Assembly (NCBI RefSeq): GCF_029478665.1
Contig: NZ_JARPQB010000028.1
Coordinates: forward strand, 1 to 64,000
Reading direction: 5' to 3'
DNA from: Pseudomonas entomophila
GTDB lineage: Bacteria > Pseudomonadota > Gammaproteobacteria > Pseudomonadales > Pseudomonadaceae
Length of the DNA stretch: 64,000 nt
The notes under the pieces were generated by a model. That model was not told the origin of the DNA and did no database searches. It saw only the letters and a program-made list of their open reading frames with translations. A program made the translations under genes and the position numbers. This document shows positions 1 through 8,392 of the stretch, in pieces (the stretch's first letter is position 1; each line of letters begins with the position of its first letter).

Positions 1-128
1 AAGTGGGGCGCATTATAAGGGGATCTGAAAGCGCGTCAACCTTTAATTTCAATAATTTCAAATAATTAGCGAGAAGACTGCATCACGGCCGCCAGGCGTG
101 CGCTCAGCACCTGCACCGCCCTGCAGAT

Positions 129-290
129 CGAGCGCCGCCGTGCGGCGCATCGCGGATGAATCCGCTCCTACACAGGTTTGTTCCAAGCCATTGTGCCTGG
201 ACGGGCCGACCATGGCCTCACGGGTGCGGCACATTGCATATATAGATGCAGGAGCGGATTCATCCGCGATGCGCCGCGCGGGCGGCGCTA
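129..290. repeat. Inverted pair of REP elements
   Basis: Two copies of a REP-type palindrome lie head to head at about 129-172 and 247-290. Each contains the string GCGGATGAATCCGCTCCTAC or its complement next to a GCCGC-rich arm. The spacer contains a CCATGGCCTCAC..GTGCGGCAC string that recurs between the same repeat pair near 54.9-55.1 kb, so this is a composite (BIME-like) unit. No gene is supported in 1-464; the rest of that stretch holds only the rhtA promoter region. Confidence 0.8.
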
Positions 291-396
291 GATCTCATAG
301 GCGCTGCAAGACCCATAGCGAACACCTCGCACACACAACACAATCCCAAGACAACCGCCTGGCAGCCCTCACACCATCTACAACCCCATCCCAACC

Positions 397-449
397 TTGC
401 CAACCCGCCCGCCACTGCGCACTATATTGCGCACCCTTGCGCGTACAAT
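397..449 (+). promoter_or_regulatory. rhtA promoter region with palindromic operator
   Basis: The 12-mer GCACTATATTGC at 419-430 fits a palindrome GCAnTATAnTGC that also occurs twice in front of the EamA transporter at 7393 (7305-7316 and 7334-7345). A possible -35 TTGCCA (397-402) and -10 TATATT (423-428) are 20 bases apart, so the site would cover the -10. An alternative -10 TACAAT lies at 444-449. The likely binder is the XRE-cupin protein at 6745-7308. The shared motif is seen directly; its role as operator is inferred. Confidence 0.5.
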
Positions 450-464
450 AAAACGGAAACCTCC

Positions 465-1352
465 ATGAACACCCCAAACCGTAGCCTGGCCGCCACGCTG
501 TTCCCCATCGGCCTGCTGCTGATCGCCATGGCCTCCATCCAGTCAGGGGCCTCGTTGGCCAAGAGCATGTTCCCCGTGGTCGGCGCCCAGGGCACCACCG
601 CCCTGCGCCTCATCTTCGCCAGCGTCATCATGCTCCTGCTGCTGCGCCCCTGGCGCGCACGCCTGAACGCCAGCACCCTGCGCAGCGTGATTATCTACGG
701 CATGGCCCTGGGCGGCATGAACTTCCTCTTCTATATGTCACTGCGCAGCGTGCCGCTGGGCATCGCCGTCGCCCTCGAGTTCACCGGGCCGCTGGCCGTG
801 GCGCTATGGGCCTCGCGGCGGGCGCTGGACTTCCTGTGGATCGCCCTGGCGGTCGTCGGCCTGCTGCTGCTGATCCCCGTCGGCCAGACCGGCGGCGGCC
901 TCGATCCGGTTGGTGCCGCCTATGCTCTGGGGGCCGGGGTGTGCTGGGCGCTGTACATCCTCTATGGGCAGAAAGCCGGGGCCGAGAACGGTATCCAGAC
1001 CGCGGCCCTGGGCGTGGTGATCGCCGCCCTGTTCGTCGCCCCCATCGGCATCGCCCACGCAGGCAGCGCTCTGCTGACTCCCGCGCTGCTCCCCGTGGCC
1101 TTGGGCGTGGCCATCCTGTCGACGGCCCTCCCCTACAGCCTGGAAATGGTCGCCCTGACCCGCATGCCCGCCCGCACATTCGGCACGCTGATGAGCATCG
1201 AGCCGGCCTTTGGCGCGTTGTCGGGGTTACTTTTCCTAGGTGAGAAACTCACCCTTTGGCAATGGCTGGCGATCCTCGCCATCATCACCGCCTCGGTGGG
1301 CGCGACCCTTACCATGAAACGAGATGCGGCACCGCCCGTGGCCGCAGACTGA
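465..1352 (+). CDS. rhtA: RhtA-type threonine/homoserine exporter (EamA/DMT family)
   Basis: This inner-membrane protein of 295 residues, the length of E. coli RhtA, has the ten hydrophobic helices of the drug/metabolite transporter superfamily arranged as two EamA repeats. RhtA proteins export threonine, homoserine and related amino acids by proton exchange. The start ATG at 465 is chosen because the first helix (LFPIGLLLIAMASIQSG) follows directly; the longer in-frame opening upstream runs through REP and promoter DNA. The gene stands alone. The operator-like palindrome at 419-430 suggests control by the XRE-cupin regulator encoded at 6745-7308. The family is sure; the substrate rests on resemblance. 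Confidence 0.85.
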   Translation: MNTPNRSLAATLFPIGLLLIAMASIQSGASLAKSMFPVVGAQGTTALRLIFASVIMLLLLRPWRARLNASTLRSVIIYGMALGGMNFLFYMSLRSVPLGIAVALEFTGPLAVALWASRRALDFLWIALAVVGLLLLIPVGQTGGGLDPVGAAYALGAGVCWALYILYGQKAGAENGIQTAALGVVIAALFVAPIGIAHAGSALLTPALLPVALGVAILSTALPYSLEMVALTRMPARTFGTLMSIEPAFGALSGLLFLGEKLTLWQWLAILAIITASVGATLTMKRDAAPPVAAD

Positions 1353-1372
1353 TTTGAGAAATATTTGCATTT

Positions 1373-1386
1373 GGCTACCCGTAGCC
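1373..1386 (+). terminator. Possible rhtA terminator hairpin
   Basis: GGCTA and TAGCC pair around a CCCG loop 20 bases after the rhtA stop. The stem is short and has no T tract behind it, so the call is weak. Confidence 0.3.
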
Positions 1387-1537
1387 TTGTACCGTCCGCC
1401 GTGGCTGATTAAGCTGTCACCCAAATACAATCTTGACGCTATCTACTGAGCGGTACATGGAAGCAGGGGACCATCAGGGAAGAGACAAGGCGCAAACCAC
1501 AGGCCCGTAAATGCAGTCGGGCCGAATAAGGACAGGA

Positions 1538-1819
1538 ATGAAACGTATTTTGCTCATCCTGGCCATCCTGGCCATCGCTGGATGCGCCGCGACAGCCAAT
1601 ACCGAGGTGAAGCGGGGGAAGAAGGGCCTGCACATCAACTGCTCCGGCCTCTCCTCGTCGTGGGACAAGTGCTACAGCAAGGCCGCCAGTTCCTGCAGCG
1701 CCAAGGGCTACAAAGTCATCGCTCGCTCCGGCGACTCCGATGAGGAGCCTGGCGACTATGTATTCGGCATCAACCCCGCCGGTTATACCAGTCGAAGCAT
1801 GATCGTGATCTGCAAGTAG
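1538..1819 (+). CDS. Small lipoprotein, function unknown
   Basis: This encodes 93 residues opening with a lipoprotein signal peptide: basic MKR, a hydrophobic ILLILAILAI core, then the lipobox IAGC with the acylated cysteine near residue 16. The mature part is Cys-rich (CSGLSSSWDKC, SCSAKGY, final VICK), which suggests disulfides in the periplasm. ATG at 1538 is preferred over the ATG at 1511 because it puts the signal peptide at the very N-terminus and has an AGGA box just upstream. The gene is monocistronic and ends in a strong terminator. No function is recognised. Confidence 0.75.
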   Translation: MKRILLILAILAIAGCAATANTEVKRGKKGLHINCSGLSSSWDKCYSKAASSCSAKGYKVIARSGDSDEEPGDYVFGINPAGYTSRSMIVICK

Positions 1820-1828
1820 CCGATACAC

Positions 1829-1854
1829 AAAGGGCAGCCAACGGCTGCCCTTTT
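1829..1854. terminator. Bidirectional terminator
   Basis: AAAGGGCAGCC and GGCTGCCCTTT form an 11-bp stem with a three-base loop, followed by T on the plus strand and, read the other way, by an A-rich start. It sits between the convergent lipoprotein gene and aminopeptidase gene and can serve both. Confidence 0.85.
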
Positions 1855-1867
1855 CAGTTCCGCATTT

Positions 1868-3670
1868 TCAGAGCGCTGCGGTGCGCCGCTCCAGCCAGGC
1901 CAGCGTCTCGCCTTCCAACAGCGGTGCCAACCGCTCCCGCACCGTCTGGTGGTAGCGGTTCAACCAGGCAATATCCTCACTGCCCAGCGCCTCGACCAAC
2001 AGGCAACGCGTGTCGATTGGGCACAGGGTCAATGTCTCGAACGCGAGGAACTCACCGAACTCGCTGGTACCGGCCTCGCGGTTGACCACCAGATTCTCGA
2101 TCCGCACTCCCCACTGCCCCGGGCGATAGGTCCCAGGCTCGATGGAACTGATCATGCCGGGCTGCATTGCCGTCTGCGGTGTGGTCGCGGCCTGGTAGGC
2201 GATCACCTGAGGGCCTTCGTGCACATTCATGAAGTAACCGACACCATGACCGGTGCCATGGCCGTACTCGACCTGATCGGCCCAGATCGGGGCCCGGGCA
2301 ATAGCATCGAGCAGCGGCGAGAGTATCCCGCGTGGGAAGCTGGCCCGCGACAGGGCAATCATGCCCTTGAGCACCCGGGAGCAATCGGCCTTCTGCTCAT
2401 GGCTCGGCTCGCCGATCGGCACCATACGGGTGATATCGGTGGTCCCGCCCAGGTACTGGCCGCCCGAGTCGATCAACAGTAGGCCATTGCCTTCGATCAC
2501 GGCGTGGGACTCTTCGGTGGCGCGGTAATGCGGCATCGCGCCGTTGGCGTTGTAGGCCGCGATGGTAGAAAAGCTCAGCGACACAAAGCCAGGGCGACGG
2601 GCACGGGCCGCGCTCAACTGGTCGTCGATGGTCAGCTCAGTGATCGGTTGCGCGCCGAGGGCCGCTTCGAACCAGGCAAAAAACTCACACAGCGCCGCGC
2701 CATCCTGCTCCATAGCCTTGCGGATATGGACGAGGTCTCCCTCACCCTTGCGCGACTTGCTCAGGGTAGTCGGGTTGATGCTCTCGACCAGCCGCACCTG
2801 CTCGCGCAGGTTGTCCAGCAGGCCACGGGTGACCCGCGCCGGGTCCACCAGCAGGCTCGCCGCGGTCGGAATCGCCGTCAGCGCGTCATTGACCTCGGCG
2901 TAGTCGCGCACTTCGATGCCATCGGCCGCCAGCACCTCACGCAGGTGGCCATCGACCTTGTCTCGGCCGACAAACAGGAACGCCTTGTCCTGGCTGACCA
3001 GCGCGAAGGAAACGAACACGGGGTTGTAGGAGACATCGCTGCCGCGCAGGTTGAACAGCCAGGCGATGTCGTCGAGGGTGGCGATGAAATGCCAGTCGGC
3101 GCCCTTTTCCCGCAGCGTGCTGCGCAATTCGTCGAGCTTCTGCGCACGGTTGACCGTGGCATGGGGTGGCAGGTGCTGGTACACCGGATTGCCCGGCAAC
3201 GAGGGACGGTCAGCCCATACCCGATCCAGCAGGTCGAGATCGGTGCGCAATGTCGCGCCACGCGCCTGCAGGCGCTCATCCAGTTGGCGCGCCGAGGCCA
3301 GGGCCATGACCGCGCCGTCCACCGCGACGGTGCCGCTCACTTCCGCCCCCAGCCATTCCAGCGCCCCGGGCTGCCCCGGGCGCAGCTTCATCAGCTCAAT
3401 GCCGCTGCCGGCCAGCTCTTTGTTCGCCTGCTCCCAGTAGCGGCTGTCGGCCCACAACCCGGCAAAGTCCGCCGTCACCACCAGCGTCCCCACCGAACCG
3501 AGGAACCCGGACAGCCACTGTCGCCCCTGCCAATAGCCCGGCAGGTACTCGGACAGGTGCGGGTCCGCCGAAGGCACCAGCAGGGCATCCACGCCCTCCC
3601 GGGCCATGACCTCGCGCACACGGGCAAGGCGCGCCGGGACGGATTCGTGAAGGGGAGACTGACTGTTCAT
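1868..3670 (-). CDS. M24B Xaa-Pro aminopeptidase family protein
   Basis: This protein of 600 residues belongs to the long, cytosolic form of aminopeptidase P, with two creatinase-like N-terminal domains before the pita-bread metallopeptidase domain (from about residue 310). It should remove N-terminal residues that precede proline. The dimetal ligands are all visible: Asp near 397 (DSGGQY), Asp near 411 (TTDITR), His near 473 (GHGTGHGVG), Glu near 509 (SIEPG) and Glu near 524 (VRIEN). The ATG at 3670 opens MNSQSPL. The longer in-frame start at 3799 would add 43 residues unlike the family and is rejected. The gene is divergent from the DUF3182 gene and shares the terminator at 1829-1854. Confidence 0.9.
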   Translation of the reverse strand: MNSQSPLHESVPARLARVREVMAREGVDALLVPSADPHLSEYLPGYWQGRQWLSGFLGSVGTLVVTADFAGLWADSRYWEQANKELAGSGIELMKLRPGQPGALEWLGAEVSGTVAVDGAVMALASARQLDERLQARGATLRTDLDLLDRVWADRPSLPGNPVYQHLPPHATVNRAQKLDELRSTLREKGADWHFIATLDDIAWLFNLRGSDVSYNPVFVSFALVSQDKAFLFVGRDKVDGHLREVLAADGIEVRDYAEVNDALTAIPTAASLLVDPARVTRGLLDNLREQVRLVESINPTTLSKSRKGEGDLVHIRKAMEQDGAALCEFFAWFEAALGAQPITELTIDDQLSAARARRPGFVSLSFSTIAAYNANGAMPHYRATEESHAVIEGNGLLLIDSGGQYLGGTTDITRMVPIGEPSHEQKADCSRVLKGMIALSRASFPRGILSPLLDAIARAPIWADQVEYGHGTGHGVGYFMNVHEGPQVIAYQAATTPQTAMQPGMISSIEPGTYRPGQWGVRIENLVVNREAGTSEFGEFLAFETLTLCPIDTRCLLVEALGSEDIAWLNRYHQTVRERLAPLLEGETLAWLERRTAAL

Positions 3671-3865
3671 GCGCACTCCTGCGGATAGGTGACGACGGGT
3701 CCAGGACGCTGATAATGGAACAGCCTGCAGGCGCCCGCAATCACCACGACCGTAACAAGGCATGCATTGCCCCAACTGCCCTGCCGACCGTCGATCCATC
3801 CTCCTGAACTAAACCGGCCACGGGCCTTCACAATCCTTGAATAGCGTACCTACGCGAGGTCGGCC

Positions 3866-4978
3866 ATGCCCCACTCACGCGAACCGAAAAATGCTGTCGT
3901 GCTGCTCGACACCCGCGAGCACACGCCGGAGCACGAACAGACGACCCATCTCAAAATCGCCGAGCACCTGGCACGCCTGCAAGGCATCGAGCGGATCGAA
4001 CCCGCTCCGCCGCCCTGCGCCGACACGCACTACTATTATGTGCCGACCGAGACCCTGGTCGATCCGACGCGTCAAGCGCTGTTGGGCATTCAGGGCGAGC
4101 AGGACCTGTTTGGCGGCATGGTCAGCCATCCGCACATGGCCACCAAGGCCATTTCCCACCCGCTACCGGCCGAGGCCAGCTTCCCAACCGGCTGGACCGA
4201 CGCCTTCGCCCTGCATGCCAGCGATGCCCTGCTGCGTGGCTATACCGTATTCTCCAAGGCCGACGCCCGCCGCGCCGCCGAACTGCTACTGCGCGAAGGG
4301 CCGGTGCGCATCAAGCCGGTACAGGCCTGCGCCGGCCGAGGCCAGCAGGTGATCATCGATGGCCAGGCCCTGGAGCCGCTGCTGTCGGCGATGGATGAAC
4401 AGCAATTGGGCCTGTGGGGCCTGGTGCTGGAAGAAGACCTCGACGCGGTCGAGACCTTCAGCGTCGGCCAGGTGCGCGTGGCCGGGCTGACCCTGAGCTA
4501 TCACGGCACCCAGCACCTCACCCGCGATCATGCGGGCGCCGAGGTGTATGGCGGTTCCGACCTGGTGATCGTGCGCGGCGACTACCAGCAGTTGCTGCAG
4601 TTGCCGCTCGAGGACCACCTGCGCCTGGCCATCAACCAGGCCATGACCTATGAAGAGGCCGCCGAGCGTTACATCCCGGGCTTCATCGCCTCACGTCGCA
4701 ACTACGACATCGCCCGTGGCCAGGACCACCATGGCCACCTGCGCAGCGGCGTGCTCGAGCAATCCTGGCGCCTGGGCGGCGCCAGCCCCGCCGAAGTCCT
4801 CGCGCTGGAGGCTTTCGCCGCCGATCCGCTCCTGGGCCGACTATGCGCGTCGACCCACGAGGTCTTCGGTGATGCACGGTTGCCCGCCGACGCCACCCTG
4901 TTCTACCAGGGCCACGACAGTGAACTCGGACAACTCAGCAAATATGCACGGATACGCGACCATGACCATCGAGAGTGA
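3866..4978 (+). CDS. DUF3182 family protein
   Basis: This 370-residue cytosolic protein resembles the DUF3182 family of proteobacteria, which has no established function. The central part (KPVQACAGRGQQVIIDG, then VLEEDL and AGAEVYGGSDLVIVRG) is reminiscent of an ATP-grasp fold, as in ATP-dependent carboxylate-amine ligases, but the match is by eye. It overlaps the alpha/beta hydrolase gene by 17 bases, so the two are probably translated together and may act in one pathway. No regulator is adjacent; the 195-bp gap to the divergent aminopeptidase gene must hold the promoter. Confidence 0.7.
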   Translation: MPHSREPKNAVVLLDTREHTPEHEQTTHLKIAEHLARLQGIERIEPAPPPCADTHYYYVPTETLVDPTRQALLGIQGEQDLFGGMVSHPHMATKAISHPLPAEASFPTGWTDAFALHASDALLRGYTVFSKADARRAAELLLREGPVRIKPVQACAGRGQQVIIDGQALEPLLSAMDEQQLGLWGLVLEEDLDAVETFSVGQVRVAGLTLSYHGTQHLTRDHAGAEVYGGSDLVIVRGDYQQLLQLPLEDHLRLAINQAMTYEEAAERYIPGFIASRRNYDIARGQDHHGHLRSGVLEQSWRLGGASPAEVLALEAFAADPLLGRLCASTHEVFGDARLPADATLFYQGHDSELGQLSKYARIRDHDHRE

Positions 4979-5732
4979 AACCGTGGAAGTGCGCGTCGAG
5001 GGCGACAGCATCGTCGGCACCCTGGTCAGCCCAGGCAGCCGCATGCCAGGGATCCTCTTCGTCCATGGCTGGGGCGGCAGCCAGCAGCGCGACCTGGCCC
5101 GTGCCCGGCAGATCACCGGGCTCGGCTGCGTGTGCATGACCTTCGACCTGCGCGGCCATGAAAAGACCGAGTGCCAGCGCCTGACCGTCACCCGCGAGCA
5201 GAATCTGGCCGACCTGCTGGCCGCCTACGACCGGCTGACCAGACACCCGTCGGTCGATCCCGGCGCCATCGCTGTGATCGGCAGCAGCTATGGCGGCTAC
5301 CTGGCCACCCTGCTCACCCGCCACCGGCCAGTCAAATGGCTGGCGCTAAGGGTGCCGGCCCTCTACTGGGACGATGAATGGGATGCACCCAAGCAAGCCC
5401 TCGATCGCCAGCGGCTCACCGCCTACCGCCTGCGTGACCTGGGCCCAGCCGACAACCGTGCCCTGGCCGCCTGCGCCGAGTTCGCCGGCGACGTGCTGCT
5501 GGTGGAGTCCGAACAGGACGACTATGTGCCGCACAGCACGCTGATGAACTACCGCTCGGCCTTCGTTGGCGCCCACTCGATGACCCACCGCCTGGTTGAC
5601 GGCGCCGACCATGCGCTGTCCAGCGAAGAGAGCCAGAAAGCCTACAGCGCCATACTCACGGCCTGGATAGGCGAGATGGTCATCGGCGCACGCCTGGACC
5701 GCTACCCGCACTACGCGCCCTGGTACGCCTGA
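4962..5732 (+). CDS. Alpha/beta hydrolase
   Basis: This 256-residue protein has the alpha/beta-hydrolase fold with an intact triad: nucleophile Ser109 in GSSYGG, acid Asp186 or Asp187 in ESEQDDYVP, and His217 in GADHAL. The oxyanion-hole strand ILFVHGWGGS is near residue 30. It has no signal peptide, so it is probably a cytosolic esterase, peptidase or thioesterase of unknown substrate. ATG at 4962 overlaps the end of the DUF3182 gene by 17 bases; an ATG at 4944 would add six residues. The 3' end overlaps the convergent monooxygenase gene by 22 bases. Confidence 0.85.
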   Translation: MTIESETVEVRVEGDSIVGTLVSPGSRMPGILFVHGWGGSQQRDLARARQITGLGCVCMTFDLRGHEKTECQRLTVTREQNLADLLAAYDRLTRHPSVDPGAIAVIGSSYGGYLATLLTRHRPVKWLALRVPALYWDDEWDAPKQALDRQRLTAYRLRDLGPADNRALAACAEFAGDVLLVESEQDDYVPHSTLMNYRSAFVGAHSMTHRLVDGADHALSSEESQKAYSAILTAWIGEMVIGARLDRYPHYAPWYA

Positions 5733-6091
5733 GTACTGCCCAGCTGGCAATGCAGGCCGCCATCGGCGCCACGCACCAGGTTGCGCAGCGTCTGGAACGC
5801 GGCGAAGTTCACGCCACGGGCCTGGTGCTTGCCCAGCAGATCGAGGAACGGCTCCTCGCTAAAGCAGCCCGCGGCAGCGGCCCAGGCCTGGCGTGATTGC
5901 CAGCGCAGATGCTGGAGCACCCGGCGACCGTCGTCGCTGACCTGGATGCTGACGCTCAGCAAACCGTCGCAACGTTGCGCCAGGTGCTCGCAGCGCACCA
6001 CCAGGGCCTCGGCCAGGGCGTCCTGGCGCAAAGGTGGCACGTCGTACTCGATCATCTGGGTGAACCACAGGGAATGGGTGTTGGCCGCCAT
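5711..6091 (-). CDS. Antibiotic-biosynthesis-monooxygenase-type protein, SoxR target
   Basis: This 126-residue protein resembles the small dimeric alpha/beta-barrel (ABM/Dabb-like) fold, with WFTQMIEYDVPP near the start and VLQHLRWQSRQAW in the middle. Such proteins oxidise quinone-type compounds or simply bind small ligands. It is divergent from soxR and its promoter carries a SoxR box, the arrangement known for soxR and its neighbour PA2274 in P. aeruginosa. Induction by redox-cycling compounds is therefore expected. ATG at 6091 opens MAANTHSL; in-frame sequence upstream lacks the fold and crosses soxR. The last 22 bases overlap the convergent hydrolase gene. Confidence 0.8.
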   Translation of the reverse strand: MAANTHSLWFTQMIEYDVPPLRQDALAEALVVRCEHLAQRCDGLLSVSIQVSDDGRRVLQHLRWQSRQAWAAAAGCFSEEPFLDLLGKHQARGVNFAAFQTLRNLVRGADGGLHCQLGSTQAYQGA

Positions 6092-6134
6092 GACGCATCT
6101 CCTCGTTTCGGGCTCTTGCAGCAGATGGTCGTGG

Positions 6135-6165
6135 AGGGTAAAACCTCCAGCTAACTCAAGGTCAA
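6135..6165 (-). promoter_or_regulatory. SoxR box and SoxR-type promoter
   Basis: Bases 6144-6161 match the E. coli soxbox CCTCAAGTTAACTTGAGG at 14 of 18 positions. Read on the minus strand, a -35 TTGACC (6165-6160) and a -10 TACCCT (6140-6135) are separated by exactly 19 bases, the over-long spacer typical of MerR/SoxR-activated promoters. The promoter points at the monooxygenase gene, not at soxR. Confidence 0.85.
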
Positions 6166-6178
6166 GGATTTTTTGCCG

Positions 6179-6667
6179 ATGAAGCCCCCTTCCGCCCAGG
6201 AGCGCCTGCTCAGCGTCGGCCAGCTCGCCGCGCGCAGCGGTGTGGCCGTGACCGCCCTGCACTTCTACGAGACCAAGGGCCTGATCCACAGTACCCGCAA
6301 CGCCGGCAACCAGCGCCGCTACCCACGGGCCATGCTGCGCCGGGTCGCGGTGATCAAGATGGCCCAGCGCCTGGGCATCGCCCTGGCCGACATCGCCGGC
6401 GCCCTGGAGACCCTGCCGTGTGATCACACTCCTACCGCCGCCGACTGGCAGCGTCTGTCGGCGCGCTGGCGCGACGACCTGAGCCGGCGCATCGACGAGC
6501 TGGTGATGCTGCGCGACCAGCTCGACGGCTGCATCGGCTGTGGCTGCATGTCGCTGAAGGAATGCCCGCTGCGCAACCACCACGACCGCCTCGCCGATGA
6601 AGGCCCGGGGCCGCACCCGACCAGCAGCGAAGTTCAGCCGCTGATGACTGCGAAGCGCCGCCGGTAG
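6179..6667 (+). CDS. soxR: Redox-sensitive transcriptional activator SoxR
   Basis: This MerR-family regulator of 162 residues has an N-terminal winged helix ([21 protein letters not shown]), a dimerising coiled coil, and the [2Fe-2S] cluster motif C-x2-C-x-C-x5-C at Cys118, 121, 123 and 129. Oxidation of the cluster by redox-active compounds switches the protein to activate its targets. In Pseudomonas these are efflux and monooxygenase genes, since soxS is absent. The divergent gene at 5711-6091 with its SoxR box is the evident local target. ATG at 6179 is used; an in-frame TTG two codons earlier is possible. Confidence 0.96.
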   Translation: MKPPSAQERLLSVGQLAARSGVAVTALHFYETKGLIHSTRNAGNQRRYPRAMLRRVAVIKMAQRLGIALADIAGALETLPCDHTPTAADWQRLSARWRDDLSRRIDELVMLRDQLDGCIGCGCMSLKECPLRNHHDRLADEGPGPHPTSSEVQPLMTAKRRR

Positions 6668-6744
6668 TCGTGGCCGGCGATAGCCGCGCTGGCGTTCGCC
6701 TATGCCAAGGTGGCCAGTACCGACGAATATTGGCCGGTTGAGAT

Positions 6745-7308
6745 TTAGATCACCACGTTGCGCACGAAACGCACCGGCTCCTGGCCATCATTGCGGTAGG
6801 CATAGCGGCAGTCGCTGGGGAAGACGAAGAACTCACCTTTGTCCAGTTGCCGCTCCCCCTCTTCGATGATCAGGGTCAGGCGGCCTTCGGCCACATAGAT
6901 CTGCTCGCGCCAGCCGGCGGCGTCGGCTTCGCTGGCGTAGCACTCGCCGGGGGCCAGGGTCCACTCCCACAACTCGACTTCCCGCCGCGCCGGGCTGCTG
7001 CCGAGCAGCACGGCGCGGCTGGCGGGATGCACACCGGCCCAGGCCAGCTCTTCGATGCGACTGGGGTCACGCCGGTCCGGTGCCTGGATCAGGGTGCTGA
7101 ACGCCACCCCGAGCGCTTCGGCGATCAGGTCCAAAGTGGTGAGGCTGACATTCTTCTCGCCCGCCTCGATGGCCACCAGCATCCGCCGGCTGACCCCAGA
7201 ACGCTCGGCCAGGGCGGCCTGGCTCAGGCCGGCGTCGCCACGCAGGCGACGAACGTTCTGGCTGACATGCTGCAGCACCGATGCCCGGTGCTCGGAATCT
7301 TTGTGCAC
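6745..7308 (-). CDS. XRE-family regulator with C-terminal cupin domain
   Basis: This regulator of 187 residues has an XRE helix-turn-helix at about 10-65 (LSQAALAERSGVSRRMLVAI) and a cupin beta-barrel at about 110-185. The cupin probably binds a small ligand such as an amino acid or amine. It is divergent from the EamA transporter gene. The GTG start at 7308 lies inside one of two operator-like palindromes in the shared intergenic region, which suggests autorepression and control of the exporter. The same palindrome occurs at rhtA, 6.9 kb away, so both exporters may form one regulon. No ATG gives a full-length HTH. Confidence 0.85.
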   Translation of the reverse strand: MHKDSEHRASVLQHVSQNVRRLRGDAGLSQAALAERSGVSRRMLVAIEAGEKNVSLTTLDLIAEALGVAFSTLIQAPDRRDPSRIEELAWAGVHPASRAVLLGSSPARREVELWEWTLAPGECYASEADAAGWREQIYVAEGRLTLIIEEGERQLDKGEFFVFPSDCRYAYRNDGQEPVRFVRNVVI

Positions 7309-7345
7309 TATATTGCTCACTGGTAGGGGATGCGCAGTATACTGC
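7305..7345. promoter_or_regulatory. Double operator in the XRE-cupin / EamA promoter
   Basis: GCACTATATTGC (7305-7316) and the perfect palindrome GCAGTATACTGC (7334-7345) start 29 bases apart. For the EamA gene, a -35 TTGCTC (7314-7319) and -10 TATACT (7338-7343) with an 18-base spacer sit within the two sites, so a bound dimer at each would block the promoter. The first site also covers the regulator's own GTG codon. Confidence 0.7.
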
Positions 7346-7392
7346 CCACTTTGCGGCGAATTGTGCGCCGCCCCTTCCGAGTGTGCAAGACC

Positions 7393-8337
7393 ATGAACCA
7401 GGCCCCCGCCCGCAAACCCACTGTCACCTTGCGCCTGAGCAAGGCCGAACTGGTGCTGGTGTTCATCACCATGCTCTGGGGCGGTACCTTCCTGATCGTG
7501 CACAATGTCATGACCGTCAGCGGGCCGATGTTCTTCGTTGGCTTGCGCTTTGCCGCCGCCGCCCTGTTCGTCGGCCTGGTATCGGCCCGCTCGCTGTCGG
7601 GGCTGACCTTCACCGAACTCAAGGCCGGCGTGCTCATCGGCGTGTCGATCATGCTCGGCTACGGCTTGCAGACCATGGGCCTGCAGACCATCAGCAGCAG
7701 CCAGTCGGCGTTCATTACCGCGCTCTACGTGCCCTTCGTGCCGCTGCTGCAATGGCTGGTGCTGGGCCGCCGCCCAGGCCTGATGCCAAGCCTGGGCATC
7801 GGCCTGGCCTTCGTCGGCCTGATGCTGCTGGCCGGCCCCGAGGGCGGTGCGCTGCACTTCAGCGAAGGCGAACTGGTGACGCTGGTCAGCGCCGTGGCGA
7901 TCGCCGGCGAGATCATCCTGATCAGCCGTTACGCCGGCAAGGTTGATGTACGCCGGGTCACCGTGGTGCAACTGGCCACCGCTTCGGCACTGTCGTTCCT
8001 GATGATCGTGCCGACCCAGGAACAGCTCCCCGGCTTCTCCTGGCTACTGTTGGCCAGCGCGGTGGGCCTGGGGGCCATGAGCGCGGTGATCCAGGTGGCG
8101 ATGAACTGGGCACAGAAATCGGTCTCGCCCACCCGCGCCACCCTGATCTACGCCGGCGAGCCGGTGTGGGCCGGCATCGTCGGGCGCATCGCCGGTGAGC
8201 GCTTGCCCGGCGTGGCGTTGATCGGCGGGCTGCTGATCGTGCTGGCAGTGGCGGTGAGCGAGTTGAAGTTCCGTCGCCAGGACGAGGCCGACACCTTGCA
8301 GGACGATGAACCGCGCCAGCGCGAGCCGGGGCTATAG
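7393..8337 (+). CDS. EamA/DMT-family exporter
   Basis: This 314-residue inner-membrane protein has ten predicted helices in two EamA repeats. The first repeat begins ELVLVFITMLWGGTFLIVHN; the second holds the typical LIYAGEPVWAGIVG near residue 255. Such carriers usually export amino acids or other metabolites. ATG at 7393 is preferred to the in-frame ATG at 7330 because the latter lies inside the operator region. The divergent XRE-cupin gene is the probable regulator. The C-terminus is hydrophilic and acidic (about 25 residues). The substrate is unknown. Confidence 0.88.
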   Translation: MNQAPARKPTVTLRLSKAELVLVFITMLWGGTFLIVHNVMTVSGPMFFVGLRFAAAALFVGLVSARSLSGLTFTELKAGVLIGVSIMLGYGLQTMGLQTISSSQSAFITALYVPFVPLLQWLVLGRRPGLMPSLGIGLAFVGLMLLAGPEGGALHFSEGELVTLVSAVAIAGEIILISRYAGKVDVRRVTVVQLATASALSFLMIVPTQEQLPGFSWLLLASAVGLGAMSAVIQVAMNWAQKSVSPTRATLIYAGEPVWAGIVGRIAGERLPGVALIGGLLIVLAVAVSELKFRRQDEADTLQDDEPRQREPGL

Positions 8338-8358
8338 CCGTCTGCGGCCCATCGCCCT

Positions 8359-8392
8359 GTGCAGGAGCGGCCTTCCGCGTCGCAAGGCCGTT
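8359..8392. repeat. Degenerate REP element
   Basis: A CAGGAGCGGCCTTCCGCG string followed by GCAAGGCCG resembles the REP core but the arms no longer pair well. It lies 22 bases after the EamA stop. The rest of 8393-8567 is an AT-richer gap that should hold the sha operon promoter; no box is clear. Confidence 0.45.

Noticed and set aside
2504..3688. 394-codon plus-strand frame opposite the aminopeptidase
   Set aside because: It is the antisense shadow of an M24B gene with all metal ligands in place. The translation is rich in Gln, Arg and His without motifs.
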